NCBI RefSeq assembly: GCF_021462405.1
Contig: NZ_JAKEDU010000003.1
Span: 1-64,000, forward strand
Direction of reading: 5' to 3'
Length of the DNA: 64,000 nt
Origin: Thermus tengchongensis
GTDB taxonomy: Bacteria > Deinococcota > Deinococci > Deinococcales > Thermaceae
Numbering within the stretch: position 1 is the stretch's first letter; the number at the start of each line of letters is the position of its first letter. The notes under the pieces are model-generated. The model saw only the letters and a list, made by a program, of their open reading frames with translations, did no database searches and was not told where the DNA came from. The position numbers were made by a program, and so were the translations under genes. This document shows, piece after piece, positions 56,330 to 64,000 of the stretch.

Positions 56330-57516
56330 CGGCGCAGGATCCGGGAGAGGTCAAAGAGGGGCAGGTACAAGGCCAGGGCGACCACGAGCATTATACCCCC
56401 CAGGAGCACGGTTAGGGCGGGCTCTATGCTGGAGGAAAGCCGTTTGACGCCGTAGTCCACCTCTCGTTCCAGATGGGAGGCCACCTGGTAGAGCATCTGG
56501 TCCAGACTCCCGGCCTCTTCCCCTACCAAGGTAAGGCGGACCACGATGGGCAGGAAGAGGGGCTCCCGGCTCATGGCGGCGCTCAGGGACTCCCCCCGCA
56601 CCACCCGCTCCAGGACCCGGTCCAGGGCCTCGGCCAGGGCTGCGTTCGCGAGGACGTTCCGGGTGGCCTCGAGGGCCTGGGTGATGAGGACTCCTCCCTC
56701 ATACAGGGTGGCCAGGGTGCGGGCGAAGCGGGCCATGGCCGCCTTGTGCAGGATGGGGCCCACCAGGGGAAGCCGGAGAAGGAGGCCGTCCAGCAACTTG
56801 GCCCCCCCTGGGGTGCGGCGGTAGGCCCTAAGGACGTAGAGGAGGGCCAGGAAGAGGAGCAATAGCCAGAGGATATTTTGGCGCACGAACAGAGAAGTGC
56901 CGATGAGGAGGCGGGTGGGAAAAGGGAGCTCCGCTCCCGCTGCCCCGTAGAGTCGGGCGAACACCGGGATGACGAAAACCAGGAGAACGGCCACCACCAG
57001 GACCAGGACCGCGACCACGAAGGAGGGGTAGAGGAGGGCGGTGCGCACCTTCTCCCGGAGGTCGTGGCTTTTGTCCAGGTACTCGGCGATGCGCCTCAGG
57101 ACCACCTCTAAAGCCCCCCCCGTCTCCCCTGCTGCCACCAAGGCCCGCACCAGGGGAGGGAAGACTCCAGGGTAGTGCCCCATGGCCTGGGCCAGCCCCT
57201 CCCCCGCCTCCACCCGCTCCCGCACCCCTCGGGCGGCCTCCTTTATAAGCGGGTGGCGGGTTTCCAGAGAGAGGGTGTGCAGGGCTTGGGTTACGGGGAC
57301 CCCAGCCCCCACCAGGGTGGCGAACTCCTCCATGAAGAGGACCAGTTCCGGCAAGGGTACCTGGCCCCTTTTAGGGCGCCGCGCGCGCTCTAGGCGCAAG
57401 GGGTAAAGCCCCATCTCCCGCAGGCGCCGCCTGGCCCCTTGGGGGCTTTCCGCCTCCAGAACCCCCCGGTAGACCCGTTCTCCCTTGGCGTCGGTGGCCT
57501 CGTAGAGAAAGCGCAT
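56326..57516 (-). CDS. Type IV pilus / type II secretion inner-membrane platform protein (PilC/GspF/MshG)
   Basis: The 396-aa product has two GspF domains (about residues 65-190 and 265-390) with three membrane helices and typical motifs (LVLFMEEFATLVGAGVPVTQAL, RFARTLATLYEGGVLITQALEATRNVLAN). ATG 57516 gives MRFLYEATDAKGERV, the standard start; the longer open frame overlaps the ATPase stop. It transmits ATPase motion to pilin insertion. Confidence 0.92.
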   Translation of the reverse strand: MRFLYEATDAKGERVYRGVLEAESPQGARRRLREMGLYPLRLERARRPKRGQVPLPELVLFMEEFATLVGAGVPVTQALHTLSLETRHPLIKEAARGVRERVEAGEGLAQAMGHYPGVFPPLVRALVAAGETGGALEVVLRRIAEYLDKSHDLREKVRTALLYPSFVVAVLVLVVAVLLVFVIPVFARLYGAAGAELPFPTRLLIGTSLFVRQNILWLLLLFLALLYVLRAYRRTPGGAKLLDGLLLRLPLVGPILHKAAMARFARTLATLYEGGVLITQALEATRNVLANAALAEALDRVLERVVRGESLSAAMSREPLFLPIVVRLTLVGEEAGSLDQMLYQVASHLEREVDYGVKRLSSSIEPALTVLLGGIMLVVALALYLPLFDLSRILRR

Positions 57517-57520
57517 GCCC

Positions 57521-59167
57521 TTACTCCCAAAGCCCAAGCACCCTGAGGAGCTCGTGCCCGGTGGTGACCCCCGCCCGCACCTGCAAAAGGCCCACCTGTC
57601 GCAGGCTCCGGTGCCCCTTTAGCTCCGCCAATTGCCGAAGCTCTTCCTCCCCTGCCCCCTGGCCCAATCGGTAGAGAGCCTCCCGATCCGGGGCGTAGAC
57701 CTCGTAGATCCCCACCCGTCCCCGGTACCCCGTGCCCCGGCAGTAGGGGCAGCCTTCCCCCACAAGCTCCTTCTCGGGAGCCTCCTCTCCGAAGAACAGC
57801 CGGGCTTCTTCCGAAACGGGCCTGGGTCTGGCGCACTGGGGACAGACCCGACGCACCAGGCGCTGGGCCACGGTTCCGATCAGGGTGGAGGCCAGGAGGT
57901 GGCGTTCGGCCCCCATTTCCAGGAGGCGGGTCACGGCGGCGATGGCGTCGTTGGCGTGCAGGGTGGCCAGAACCAGGTGCCCGGTGAGGGCCGCCCGCAG
58001 GGCGGTGTCCAAGGTATCCCCGTCCCGCACCTCCCCCACCAGGATCACGTCCGGGTCCAGGCGCAAGACGCTTTTCAGGGCCTCGGCGAAGGTGAGGCCG
58101 ATCTTGGGCTGCACGGGGATCTGCACCACCCCTTCCAGGGGAAATTCCACCGGGTCCTCAATGGTCACGAAGGTCTTCTCCTTGGTGTAAAGCTGTTCCA
58201 AGGCGGCGTAGAGGGTGGTGGTCTTGCCGCTTCCCGTGGGCCCGGTGACGAAGAGAATGCCGTAGGGCCTGAGAAGGAGCTTCTGGAAGCGGGCGAGTTC
58301 TTCAGGAAGCATTCCGAGTTCGGGGAGGCCCAGCCGCACCCCCGTGGGGTAGATGATGCGCAGGGTGAGCTTCTCCCCGTGCAGGGTGCCTATGGAGGCC
58401 ACCCGCACCTCGTACCGCCGCCCTTCAAAGGCGAAGGTAAAGTGCCCATCCTGAGGGCGGCGCCTCTCGGCGATGTCCATGCCCGCCAAGACCTTGTAGC
58501 GGGCGGCCAAGGGGGCTTCCAGGTCCTTGGCCAGGCGCTCCAGCTCCTGCACCACCCCGTCCACCCGGGCCCGCACCAGGAGGTGGGTTTCCTCCGGGTC
58601 CAGGTGCAGGTCGCTGGCGGAAAGGGCGATGGCCCTTTCCAGAAGGGCCTGGGCCAGGCGCACCGCGGGGCTTACCCCCAGGGTGAGGTCCAGCTCCGCC
58701 GCCGAGGAGGGCTCCGCCTCTGGCTGCTTGGGCCTCGAGGCCTCCGCCAAAAGCCGGTCCAGGGCCTCCAGGATCTCCCGGTCCGGGGCCAGGTAGGGTA
58801 CGATCTCCTTGCCCGTGAGGAAGCGGAGCTCGTCCAGAAGGGCCAGGTCCGAGGGATGGGCCATGGCCACGTGAAGGCGGTTTCCCTCCAACCTAAAGGG
58901 CAGCACCCGCCGTTCCCGCGCCAGGCGGGGGTCCAGGAGGGCAAGGGCCTTGGGGTCTGGGGTAAGCTCGGCCACCCGCACCAGGGGGGCCTTCTGCTGG
59001 TCCGCCAGGGCCCGCACCAGGTCTTCCTCCCGCACGTACCCTCGGCGGAGGAGGATCTGGCCCAGGAGGTCCCCTGTGCGCTCCTGCTCCTGAAGGGCGG
59101 CCTGGAGCTGTTCCTCCGTGAGGTACCCCAGCCGCAGGAGTAGCTCACCGAGCCTCGGCCTTGGCAA
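57521..59167 (-). CDS. Pilus/secretion assembly ATPase (PilB/GspE/MshE)
   Basis: The product has N-terminal MshEN-type domains (LGELLLRLGYLTEEQLQAALQEQ, GQILLRRGYVREEDLVRALADQ), Walker A GPTGSGKTTTLYAAL, the Asp box TFVTIEDPVEFPLEGV, Walker B ILVGEVRDGDT, His box TGHLVLATLHANDA and the zinc-type motif CPQCARPRP...CPYCRGTGYRGR. MshEN modules bind c-di-GMP in MshE. I prefer TTG 59167 (548 aa), close behind GGAGGTGGAGG and with a standard N-terminus. GTG 59218 would add 17 odd residues. Confidence 0.9.
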   Translation of the reverse strand: MPRPRLGELLLRLGYLTEEQLQAALQEQERTGDLLGQILLRRGYVREEDLVRALADQQKAPLVRVAELTPDPKALALLDPRLARERRVLPFRLEGNRLHVAMAHPSDLALLDELRFLTGKEIVPYLAPDREILEALDRLLAEASRPKQPEAEPSSAAELDLTLGVSPAVRLAQALLERAIALSASDLHLDPEETHLLVRARVDGVVQELERLAKDLEAPLAARYKVLAGMDIAERRRPQDGHFTFAFEGRRYEVRVASIGTLHGEKLTLRIIYPTGVRLGLPELGMLPEELARFQKLLLRPYGILFVTGPTGSGKTTTLYAALEQLYTKEKTFVTIEDPVEFPLEGVVQIPVQPKIGLTFAEALKSVLRLDPDVILVGEVRDGDTLDTALRAALTGHLVLATLHANDAIAAVTRLLEMGAERHLLASTLIGTVAQRLVRRVCPQCARPRPVSEEARLFFGEEAPEKELVGEGCPYCRGTGYRGRVGIYEVYAPDREALYRLGQGAGEEELRQLAELKGHRSLRQVGLLQVRAGVTTGHELLRVLGLWE

Positions 59168-60326
59168 CCTCCACCTCCCAGGTGTACAGTCGGCCTTCGC
59201 CTTCCGCCTGGATGACACCAGGCTTTCCCCCGAGGCGGCGGGCCAGAAGCAGGGGCGCGTAGGGGTCCAAGGCCTTGCCCTCCAGGTGGAGCCTGGTCTG
59301 TTCCGCGGTGAGGCTTGTGAGCCAGAGGTTTTCCGGGCGCTCCGAGGCTACCCTCAGGACCTCTTCCAGCCCCAAGCCCCGGGGCCGGGCCGGCTGGAAG
59401 GTCTGGGCCCGGAGGAGCTCCACCTGCTGGCGCAAGGCTTCGGCCCGCCGCTCCTCCCTGGACGCTCTCTCCTCCAGAAGGCCTTTCCCTACCAGTCCCC
59501 CCACGAAGAAGAGGGCCGCCAGGAAGACCGCCCACTGGGCTTCCCGGGGCAGGCCCTCGCCCAGGGCCTTGCGCCTGGGCTTGAGATCCAGGGAGAACCC
59601 TTTGGCCAGGGCTTGGGCCTCCAGGTCCAGGGGTACCCCCTGGGCCACCTCGCGGGCGGGGAGGCCCGGGGGTACCGGGGGCGGGGTGGGCAGGCCCAGG
59701 AGCAGGGCCTGGTCCACCGCCCCCGCGTGGCCGAAGAGGGCCAGGGACCTGGCCACCTCTTCCGCGAGCTGCGCCGAGCCCTCGTCCGCGGGCAGGGTCA
59801 GGTAGCGGAAGCCCCGGAGTACCCCGTTCTCAAAGAGGGCCACGGTGTGGGCCAGGTTTTCCAGGACCAAGAGACTGGGGGCCTCGCTTTGGCTTAGGGC
59901 ATGGCGCCAAAGGAGAAGGGGCAGGGGTTCCACCCGGGCAGGGCGGAGCCGCGCCAAAAGCCCCGCTCCCCTCCTGGGTAGGGCGGCGAAGAGGACCCGG
60001 ACCCGCCTTTCGTCCTCAGGAGCCACCAGGAGGTAGTCCGCAAGGAGCTCCTCCTCCGCAAAAAGGGGGCTGCGCTCCGCCTCGGCCAGGACCGCCTCTT
60101 CCAAGGGGAAGCCCTGGAGCCTGGGGAAGGGCTGGAGCCGGAGGAGGGCGAACTCCGGGCCCAGGCCCACGTAGGCCCCCCGTCCCCCCAGTTCCCGCAG
60201 GTGGTGAAGAAGGCGTTCGTACCGAGGGTACCCCTCCTCTGTGAGGAGGTCCTCTGCGGGGAAAGCCTCGGCTTCGCCCTCTCTTAAGCGCAGGATGCGG
60301 CGGTGGGTGACGAAGAGGAGGTTCAT
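59145..60326 (-). CDS. Fused PilM-PilN-like (GspL/MshI-type) assembly protein
   Basis: The 393-aa product begins with an actin-like half (LLFVTHRRILRLREGEAEAF, FPLEEAVLAEAERSPLFAEE, SLLVLENLAHTVALFENGVLRGFRYLTLP). It continues with a membrane helix at about residues 272-290 (QWAVFLAALFFVGGLVGKG), a coiled coil and a PilN-like ferredoxin fold (ENLWLTSLTAEQTRLHLEGKALD). PilM and PilN are usually separate in Thermus competence pili; here one chain carries both, as in GspL. The 3' end overlaps the ATPase start. Confidence 0.75.
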   Translation of the reverse strand: MNLLFVTHRRILRLREGEAEAFPAEDLLTEEGYPRYERLLHHLRELGGRGAYVGLGPEFALLRLQPFPRLQGFPLEEAVLAEAERSPLFAEEELLADYLLVAPEDERRVRVLFAALPRRGAGLLARLRPARVEPLPLLLWRHALSQSEAPSLLVLENLAHTVALFENGVLRGFRYLTLPADEGSAQLAEEVARSLALFGHAGAVDQALLLGLPTPPPVPPGLPAREVAQGVPLDLEAQALAKGFSLDLKPRRKALGEGLPREAQWAVFLAALFFVGGLVGKGLLEERASREERRAEALRQQVELLRAQTFQPARPRGLGLEEVLRVASERPENLWLTSLTAEQTRLHLEGKALDPYAPLLLARRLGGKPGVIQAEGEGRLYTWEVEVAKAEAR

Positions 60327-60344
60327 AGCTAGGCTGGGTACAGT

Positions 60345-60893
60345 CTAACCGCTTCGCAGGGAAAACACCAGGGGCGGGAAGGGGTAGTCCTTCCCGCCAA
60401 TCCTCAGGGTGAGGCCTTTGCCGTTCAGATTTACCGGGTCGCAGGGAGCGTCCATCAGGCCCACGAGGCTAGGATTCGTCAGGTTGTCGTAGCAGAAGCT
60501 GGCGTTGGGCAGGAGGGCGGGCTCGAGGAGGCTCACGAAAACCCCCGTGGGGCTGGTGCAGCTTCCCGTCCAGCTCCGGCGCTCCAGGGTCTTGCTGGCG
60601 GTCAGGCGGTATTGGACACACACCTTTCCCGAGCCTGCCTGGGTTTCCACGATGAATCCGCTGGCGGTGGGGCTCTGCCCGGAAAGGGTCGCGATGCCCG
60701 CGCTGGTGGCGCTCCGCAGGTCCTTTCCCAGGCGGTCCCGCAGGTCCTGGGCCAGGGATTGCGCCTGGAGCAGCGGGGCCTCCCCGTGGGTCCGGACCCC
60801 CGAAAGCAGAAGGTAGGAGAGGGCCAGACCCAAAATCCCTGCCAGCGCCAGGACGATGGATAGCTCTACCAGAGAAAGACCTTCCCTCCGCAT
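60345..60893 (-). CDS. Prepilin-like protein (minor pseudopilin)
   Basis: The 182-aa product has a short leader MRREG before the class III signal LSLVELSIVLALAGILGLALSYLLL. The Glu at +5 after the Gly cleavage site is present, while Phe+1 is replaced by Leu. The C-terminal domain has several cysteines (VCVQYR, TGSCTSP, FCYDN, PCDPVN) that could form disulfides. It resembles MshO/PilW minor pilins in length. It begins directly at the end of the preceding prepilin gene. Confidence 0.8.
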   Translation of the reverse strand: MRREGLSLVELSIVLALAGILGLALSYLLLSGVRTHGEAPLLQAQSLAQDLRDRLGKDLRSATSAGIATLSGQSPTASGFIVETQAGSGKVCVQYRLTASKTLERRSWTGSCTSPTGVFVSLLEPALLPNASFCYDNLTNPSLVGLMDAPCDPVNLNGKGLTLRIGGKDYPFPPLVFSLRSG

Positions 60894-61634
60894 TCACCAC
60901 CTCAGGGAACAGGAGGCCGTATAGGTCACCTGGTTGTTGCCTTGACCCACGTAGAGAAAAAGCGTGAAGGTGTAGTTGCCTGCCTTGAAGTTGGCGTTGA
61001 AGGTGAAGGTGAGCGTCTGGCTCCCAAAGGTGAGGTTTTGGCTTAGGGAGATGGGGGTGCCCTTTTTAACCCCTTTGTTGTTGGACCAGAGGGTGGTACC
61101 TCCCGAAGACACCGCCACGATCCGCTTTTTGCCTTCGCCGTTCCAGCTTAAGGCGAGGGTTCTGGTGGTCACCGAAGCGCCGGCGTTGGTTACCGTCATC
61201 TGCAGCTGGTTGGAGGAGGCCTTTTGGCATGTGGCGGTGAAGTTGGGGCTGGGGGGAGGCGGGGGAGGGGAGCCTTCCCAGGTCACCTGGGTAAGGGAAA
61301 AGGTCCGGCTCGGGCTGCTGGAGACCTCCTCGAAGGTGTAGGTGTAAGCGTAAACGGAGGTGTTGGCTGGGGGGGTGATGGATAAGCCCGCGGTTTGTTG
61401 GCAGATGCGGTAGCTCTTTCCCGCTAGGGTCAGGACCAAAGGCGGGCTTGAGCCACAGGGGGGGGCATCCAGACCCGTTTCCAAGACCGTCTCCGCCGCA
61501 TGCAAGACCTCCTCTTCCAGCCCGGTGGCGGCCCCGGCTTCCAGGGTCCGGGACAGGGCCAGGATCATGTAGGCCACCACCCCCACCAAAAGGAGGGCTA
61601 CGGCCACCTCCACCAGGGTAAAGCCTCGCTTCAC
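60894..61634 (-). CDS. Large prepilin-like protein with proline linker
   Basis: The 246-aa product has a consensus prepilin start (MKRGFTLVEVAVALLLVGVVAYMILAL) with Phe+1 and Glu+5. After a first domain comes a polyproline linker (SPPPPPPSP), and the C-terminal half reads as an immunoglobulin-like beta-sandwich (LQMTVTNAGASVTTRTLALSWNG, FNANFKAGNYTFTLFLYVGQG). Such an added domain suggests a tip adhesin-like minor pilin. It overlaps the next upstream gene by 4 bp. Confidence 0.8.
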   Translation of the reverse strand: MKRGFTLVEVAVALLLVGVVAYMILALSRTLEAGAATGLEEEVLHAAETVLETGLDAPPCGSSPPLVLTLAGKSYRICQQTAGLSITPPANTSVYAYTYTFEEVSSSPSRTFSLTQVTWEGSPPPPPPSPNFTATCQKASSNQLQMTVTNAGASVTTRTLALSWNGEGKKRIVAVSSGGTTLWSNNKGVKKGTPISLSQNLTFGSQTLTFTFNANFKAGNYTFTLFLYVGQGNNQVTYTASCSLRW

Positions 61635-62074
61635 GGGAGCACCTCCCAGGAGAGCACCGCTTGGTTAGCCGTGTCGTAGGTTACCTTTACCCAGCGCACG
61701 AGGCCGTCTTTGGTCTTCCCAAACCCCCAGAAGGTTACCGTAGTCCCGCTTGGCAAAGTGGGCGTGGCGCAGTCTGTGGGCTGGCTGGAGCTGTAGGTGT
61801 AGCAGCCCACGTAATCGGGAGAGGTGCTGGTGCAGGGGGCGGTTGCAGTGCGGCACACGAGCACGGGGGAGCCGGGTGCTCCATTTTTGCTATCCAGCCG
61901 GGCGATGGCCTCCCACGCCCCGGCCTCGGCCAGGTAGAGGGCTTGCAGGGAGGACTGGGACCGGAGGGTGCGCTCGGCGTTTAGGAGGCTGAGAAGGGAG
62001 TAGGGCAGGAGGAGGAGGCCGAAGAAGGTCAGGGCCAGGGCCACCATCACCATGAGATACCCTTGCCGCTTCAT
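61631..62074 (-). CDS. PilX-like minor pilin component
   Basis: The 147-aa product has an N-terminal hydrophobic helix (YLMVMVALALTFFGLLLLPYSLLSLLNAE) followed by LQALYLAEAGAWEAIARL, the conserved AEAG segment of PilX/MshP proteins. The usual FTL(V/I)E processing site is not evident. The remaining domain has paired cysteines (VCRTATAPC, GCYTY, DCATP). Tight spacing on both sides places it in the pilus operon. Confidence 0.72.
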   Translation of the reverse strand: MKRQGYLMVMVALALTFFGLLLLPYSLLSLLNAERTLRSQSSLQALYLAEAGAWEAIARLDSKNGAPGSPVLVCRTATAPCTSTSPDYVGCYTYSSSQPTDCATPTLPSGTTVTFWGFGKTKDGLVRWVKVTYDTANQAVLSWEVLP

Positions 62075-62077
62075 CCC

Positions 62078-62527
62078 CTAAAACTCCCCCTGGCAGTAGT
62101 CGCTTATGCCCGAGGTATACGGCCGGAAGACCACGATCTGGGCTTTGGGGTCGGTGGGGTCCCCTGCCTCGGCGAGGCCCCCCAAGGGGTTGTACCCGTC
62201 CATGCAGTACTCCCGCCCCGGGCGGTAGCGGAGAACGATCTGGTAGTTGTAGTTGTCGTAGGGGTTCCGCTTGAGGAAAGGCTCCTCCCAGGTGTCCTTT
62301 TTATAGGGAGAGTCCAGGGCCTCCCAGACCTCGTCCAGGATGGGAGGGCGGCCCAGCTTCACCGTGAGGATGCGCACCGTGGAGTTCAGGGCCAAGAGGG
62401 TCTGCCGCGCCGCCGCCTGTTCGGCCTGCAAGGAGAGGTCCACGAAGCGCGGCACGGCCACTGCCACCAACAATCCCAGGATCAGGATCACCAGGGCCAG
62501 TTCAATAAGGGTGAACCCTTTCCGCAT
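62078..62527 (-). CDS. Prepilin-like protein, MSHA-type
   Basis: The 149-aa product starts MRKGFTLIELALVILILGLLVAVAVPRFVDLSLQAE, a textbook type IVa prepilin leader, helix and the AVPRFVDL pattern shared with MSHA pilins. The globular part has a PILDEVWEALDSPYKKDTWEEPF segment and a C-terminal pair of cysteines (REYCMDG, SDYCQG). Clear Shine-Dalgarno GGAGGG upstream. Confidence 0.85.
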   Translation of the reverse strand: MRKGFTLIELALVILILGLLVAVAVPRFVDLSLQAEQAAARQTLLALNSTVRILTVKLGRPPILDEVWEALDSPYKKDTWEEPFLKRNPYDNYNYQIVLRYRPGREYCMDGYNPLGGLAEAGDPTDPKAQIVVFRPYTSGISDYCQGEF

Positions 62528-62537
62528 CCTCCCTCCT

Positions 62538-62969
62538 TCAGTTTAGGGTGTCCGGGTGGGCCCGCAGGCAGCGGATGGGCACGGTGACGGTGGTCTGGCT
62601 CACGGCGATGAGGAAGAGGGTGCAGGCCTCGTCGGCGTAGAGGTAGGCCAGGCGCTCCCCGGCGTTGCACAGGGCGTTGCCGTTTCCGTCCCAGTAGGCC
62701 ACGGTGGTGCCGGAAGGGCAGCTGGAGGAGAGCCGGAGGGGGGTGGGGTTGCCCATGAGGGCCTTGAGGGCGTTCCAGGTGGGCGGGCTGCGGTGCTGGG
62801 CCACGTGGATGGCGTAGGCCGAGCGCAGGTGGCGCAGGACCTCCTGCCGCTGGGCCTTTTGGGCCTGGGCCTGCAGGTCCAGGTACCGGGGCACGGCCAC
62901 CGCGGCCAGGACGGCTAGGAGGAGAAGGGTCACCGCGAGCTCCGCCAAGGTGAAACCTCTTGCCTTCAA
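62538..62969 (-). CDS. Prepilin-like protein, MSHA-type (TTG start)
   Basis: The product is 143 aa if started at TTG 62969, giving MKARGFTLAELAVTLLLLAVLAAVAVPRYLDLQAQAQ. This leader matches the 5-residue leader of the next gene (MKAKG), and the Shine-Dalgarno GAGGAGGGG lies directly upstream of the TTG. An ATG at 62990 would add 7 residues and overlap that site. Cysteines occur in SSSCPSG, ALCNAG, EACTLF and IRCLRA. Confidence 0.83.
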   Translation of the reverse strand: MKARGFTLAELAVTLLLLAVLAAVAVPRYLDLQAQAQKAQRQEVLRHLRSAYAIHVAQHRSPPTWNALKALMGNPTPLRLSSSCPSGTTVAYWDGNGNALCNAGERLAYLYADEACTLFLIAVSQTTVTVPIRCLRAHPDTLN

Positions 62970-63035
62970 AGCCCCTCCTCTTTGAGACATATGGGGGTGG
63001 GATCCATCCCACCCCCTATCCCCGAAGGCTCCTTC

Positions 63036-63401
63036 TCAGAAGGCCTTGGTAATACAACGAACAGTATTTCCCACAGCAGTAGCAGGGGTAGTGCAGGTCT
63101 CGTCAGTATAGACGTTGGCGATGTCGGTGGCCGTTCCCCCTATGACAACCTGGATCTTGCCCTCAGAGAAGCTAGCGCCGCCTTCCAGTTTGCCGAGGAT
63201 CTCTTGCACCGTGGGGTAGCCCTTTTTCTGCGCGATGGCGATGGCATAGGCGGAACGGATGGAGCCGTAAGACGCTTCCTTGGCTGCCTGCGTGGCCTGG
63301 CTGGAAAGATCCGTGAACCGCGGCACCGCGATGGCCACCAGGATCCCGATGATCACGATCACGATCGCCAGCTCGATCAGCGTGAAGCCTTTTGCCTTCA
63401 T
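63036..63401 (-). CDS. Major-pilin-like protein, MSHA-type
   Basis: The 121-aa product starts MKAKGFTLIELAIVIVIIGILVAIAVPRFTDLSSQATQ. It is short, with one C-terminal cysteine pair (DETCTTP, VRCITKAF), the pattern of major type IV pilins. It is first in the operon, with a strong Shine-Dalgarno AAAGGAGGG, as expected for the most abundant subunit. ATG 63401 is chosen over a 28-codon upstream extension without signal character. An unrelated direct repeat lies upstream. Confidence 0.88.
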   Translation of the reverse strand: MKAKGFTLIELAIVIVIIGILVAIAVPRFTDLSSQATQAAKEASYGSIRSAYAIAIAQKKGYPTVQEILGKLEGGASFSEGKIQVVIGGTATDIANVYTDETCTTPATAVGNTVRCITKAF

Positions 63402-63438
63402 CTCTGCCCTCCTTTCACAGGTCCCAGCATGGGGGAAG

Positions 63439-63458
63439 GGTGTGAAAACGGTGTGAAA
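63439..63458. promoter_or_regulatory. Tandem GGTGTGAAA repeats upstream of the pilus operon
   Basis: GGTGTGAAA occurs at 63439-63447 and 63450-63458, an 11-bp period that places both on one DNA face. An inverted TTTCACA lies at 63413-63419 next to the pilin Shine-Dalgarno. The spacing fits a regulator binding site in the pilin promoter region. I could not find a clean -10/-35 pair there. Confidence 0.4.
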
Positions 63459-63553
63459 GCTGGGGCCTAGGCTGAAGGGTACCATGGGGAAGTAGGGAAG
63501 GCAAGGCCAGGGGGATCACGGGGTTTCCCCTGCCTCCGTGCTACCCTTGGGGC

Positions 63554-64000
63554 ATGCGCTGGCAGCTCTTGGGGGCCCTGGCCCTCCTGCTGGGAGCCCC
63601 GGGGGGCTTGGGGCAGGAGGGGGGGAGCCTCCCCGTGGAGGCCCTTCTGGTGCTCCAGGAGGACGTCATCGAGGAGAGCCGGCTGGTCACCTACACCGGG
63701 GTCCAGCGCTACCCCGTGGCCTCGGAGGCGGAGCTTTTGGCCCTCATCCGGCGGCTCGCCCGTGACCCTAGGCCTCCCCGCTTCATCCTCCAGGAGGGAC
63801 GGTGGCGGGGGGTGGAGAAGAAGGGCCTCGCCTTCAGCGAGGCCGAGGCCCTGGCCGCCTACCGGGAGGCCCTGGGGGCGGGGCGGCGGAGCTTCCACCT
63901 CCCCGTGCGCTACACCCCCCCTCGCCCCAGCCTCAGGGAGCTCTACGCCCTGGGGATCAAGGAACACCTGGCCACGGGGGAGACGGACTTCCGGGGCTCC
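63554..64000 (+). CDS. VanW-family secreted protein, N-terminal part (runs off the right edge)
   Basis: The open frame from ATG 63554 has a signal peptide (WQLLGALALLLGAPGGLGQ) and a domain with RYPVASEAELLALIRRLARDPRPPRF and EGLAFSEAEALAAY-type helices resembling the G5/PG-binding region preceding VanW. It ends in LRELYALGIKEHLATGETDFRGS, the characteristic start of a VanW domain. The C-terminal remainder is outside the window. Its role in envelope biology is inferred from the family; the biochemical activity is unknown. Confidence 0.78.
   Translation, partial: MRWQLLGALALLLGAPGGLGQEGGSLPVEALLVLQEDVIEESRLVTYTGVQRYPVASEAELLALIRRLARDPRPPRFILQEGRWRGVEKKGLAFSEAEALAAYREALGAGRRSFHLPVRYTPPRPSLRELYALGIKEHLATGETDFRGS

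Noticed and set aside
57632-59143. A 503-codon plus-strand frame opposite the pilus ATPase
   Set aside because: It mirrors the coding frame of a clear PilB-type ATPase; low-complexity Gly/His/Leu product.

Overview
The window is chromosomal DNA of a Thermus species. The evidence is very high G+C with strong G/C at third codon positions, a str operon (tuf-fusA-rpsG-rpsL) whose products match Thermus ribosomal proteins almost residue for residue as I recall them, Thermus-type monofunctional proline dehydrogenase (307 aa) and P5C dehydrogenase (516 aa), a DNA methyltransferase very close to M.TaqI, and many near-leaderless promoters. I see no rRNA, CRISPR array, transposase or prophage. One tRNA gene (Thr, anticodon CGT) is present. 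The species cannot be fixed from the sequence alone.

Layout. 1-3.7 kb: the 3' part of the str operon transcript on the minus strand, its promoter and structured leader, and tRNA-Thr. 3.7-10.4 kb, minus: ABC permease, 3D-domain protein, a lower-GC lipoprotein gene, FakA-like kinase with an Asp23 protein, alanine dehydrogenase and TruB. 10.4-14.3 kb, plus: a crotonase-fold protein, a pseudouridine synthase, hpt, a queuosine-precursor-type transporter and purA. 14.4-17.5 kb, minus: trpE-trpG-trpD with a leader peptide and attenuator. 17.6-20.7 kb, minus: gntR-putA-pruA for proline oxidation, with a palindromic operator over the regulator's start. 20.7-31 kb: ParB-like protein, KBL/BioF-type synthase, solitary TaqI-like methyltransferase, gyrB, hrpB, HAD protein, SCP2 protein and Zn-alcohol dehydrogenase. 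31-38 kb, plus: a stress-type protein, then lptF-lptG-lptD, a lipoprotein and an SDR. 38-46 kb, minus: VanZ, glyoxalase-fold epimerase, FAD dehydrogenase, a broken SMR efflux gene, polyferredoxin, chorismate mutase-DAHP synthase, tatC-tatA, glmU and trmB. 46-55.9 kb: PATAN protein, a gutted GTPase gene, REC-HD-GYP regulator, UbiD, YraN, a PASTA protein with a kinase-like N-terminus, a short flavoprotein, an SDR, AlaX, a HEPN/MNT pair and a second RsuA-type enzyme. 55.9-63.4 kb, minus: a ten-gene MSHA-like pilus or pseudopilus operon. The window ends inside a VanW-family gene.

Two genome-scale patterns stand out. The palindrome CCTCGAGG occurs about 45 times by eye count, far above composition, and contains TCGA, the expected target of the solitary TaqI-like methyltransferase. 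A family of hairpin elements (two 104-bp copies with inverted termini plus shorter relatives) sits directly at gene 3' ends, often supplying the stop codon.

Functional themes are translation, tryptophan/aromatic and purine metabolism, proline catabolism with local control, and envelope biogenesis. The last includes an LptD with the hallmark C-terminal Cys-Cys pair in a lineage generally described as lacking LPS.
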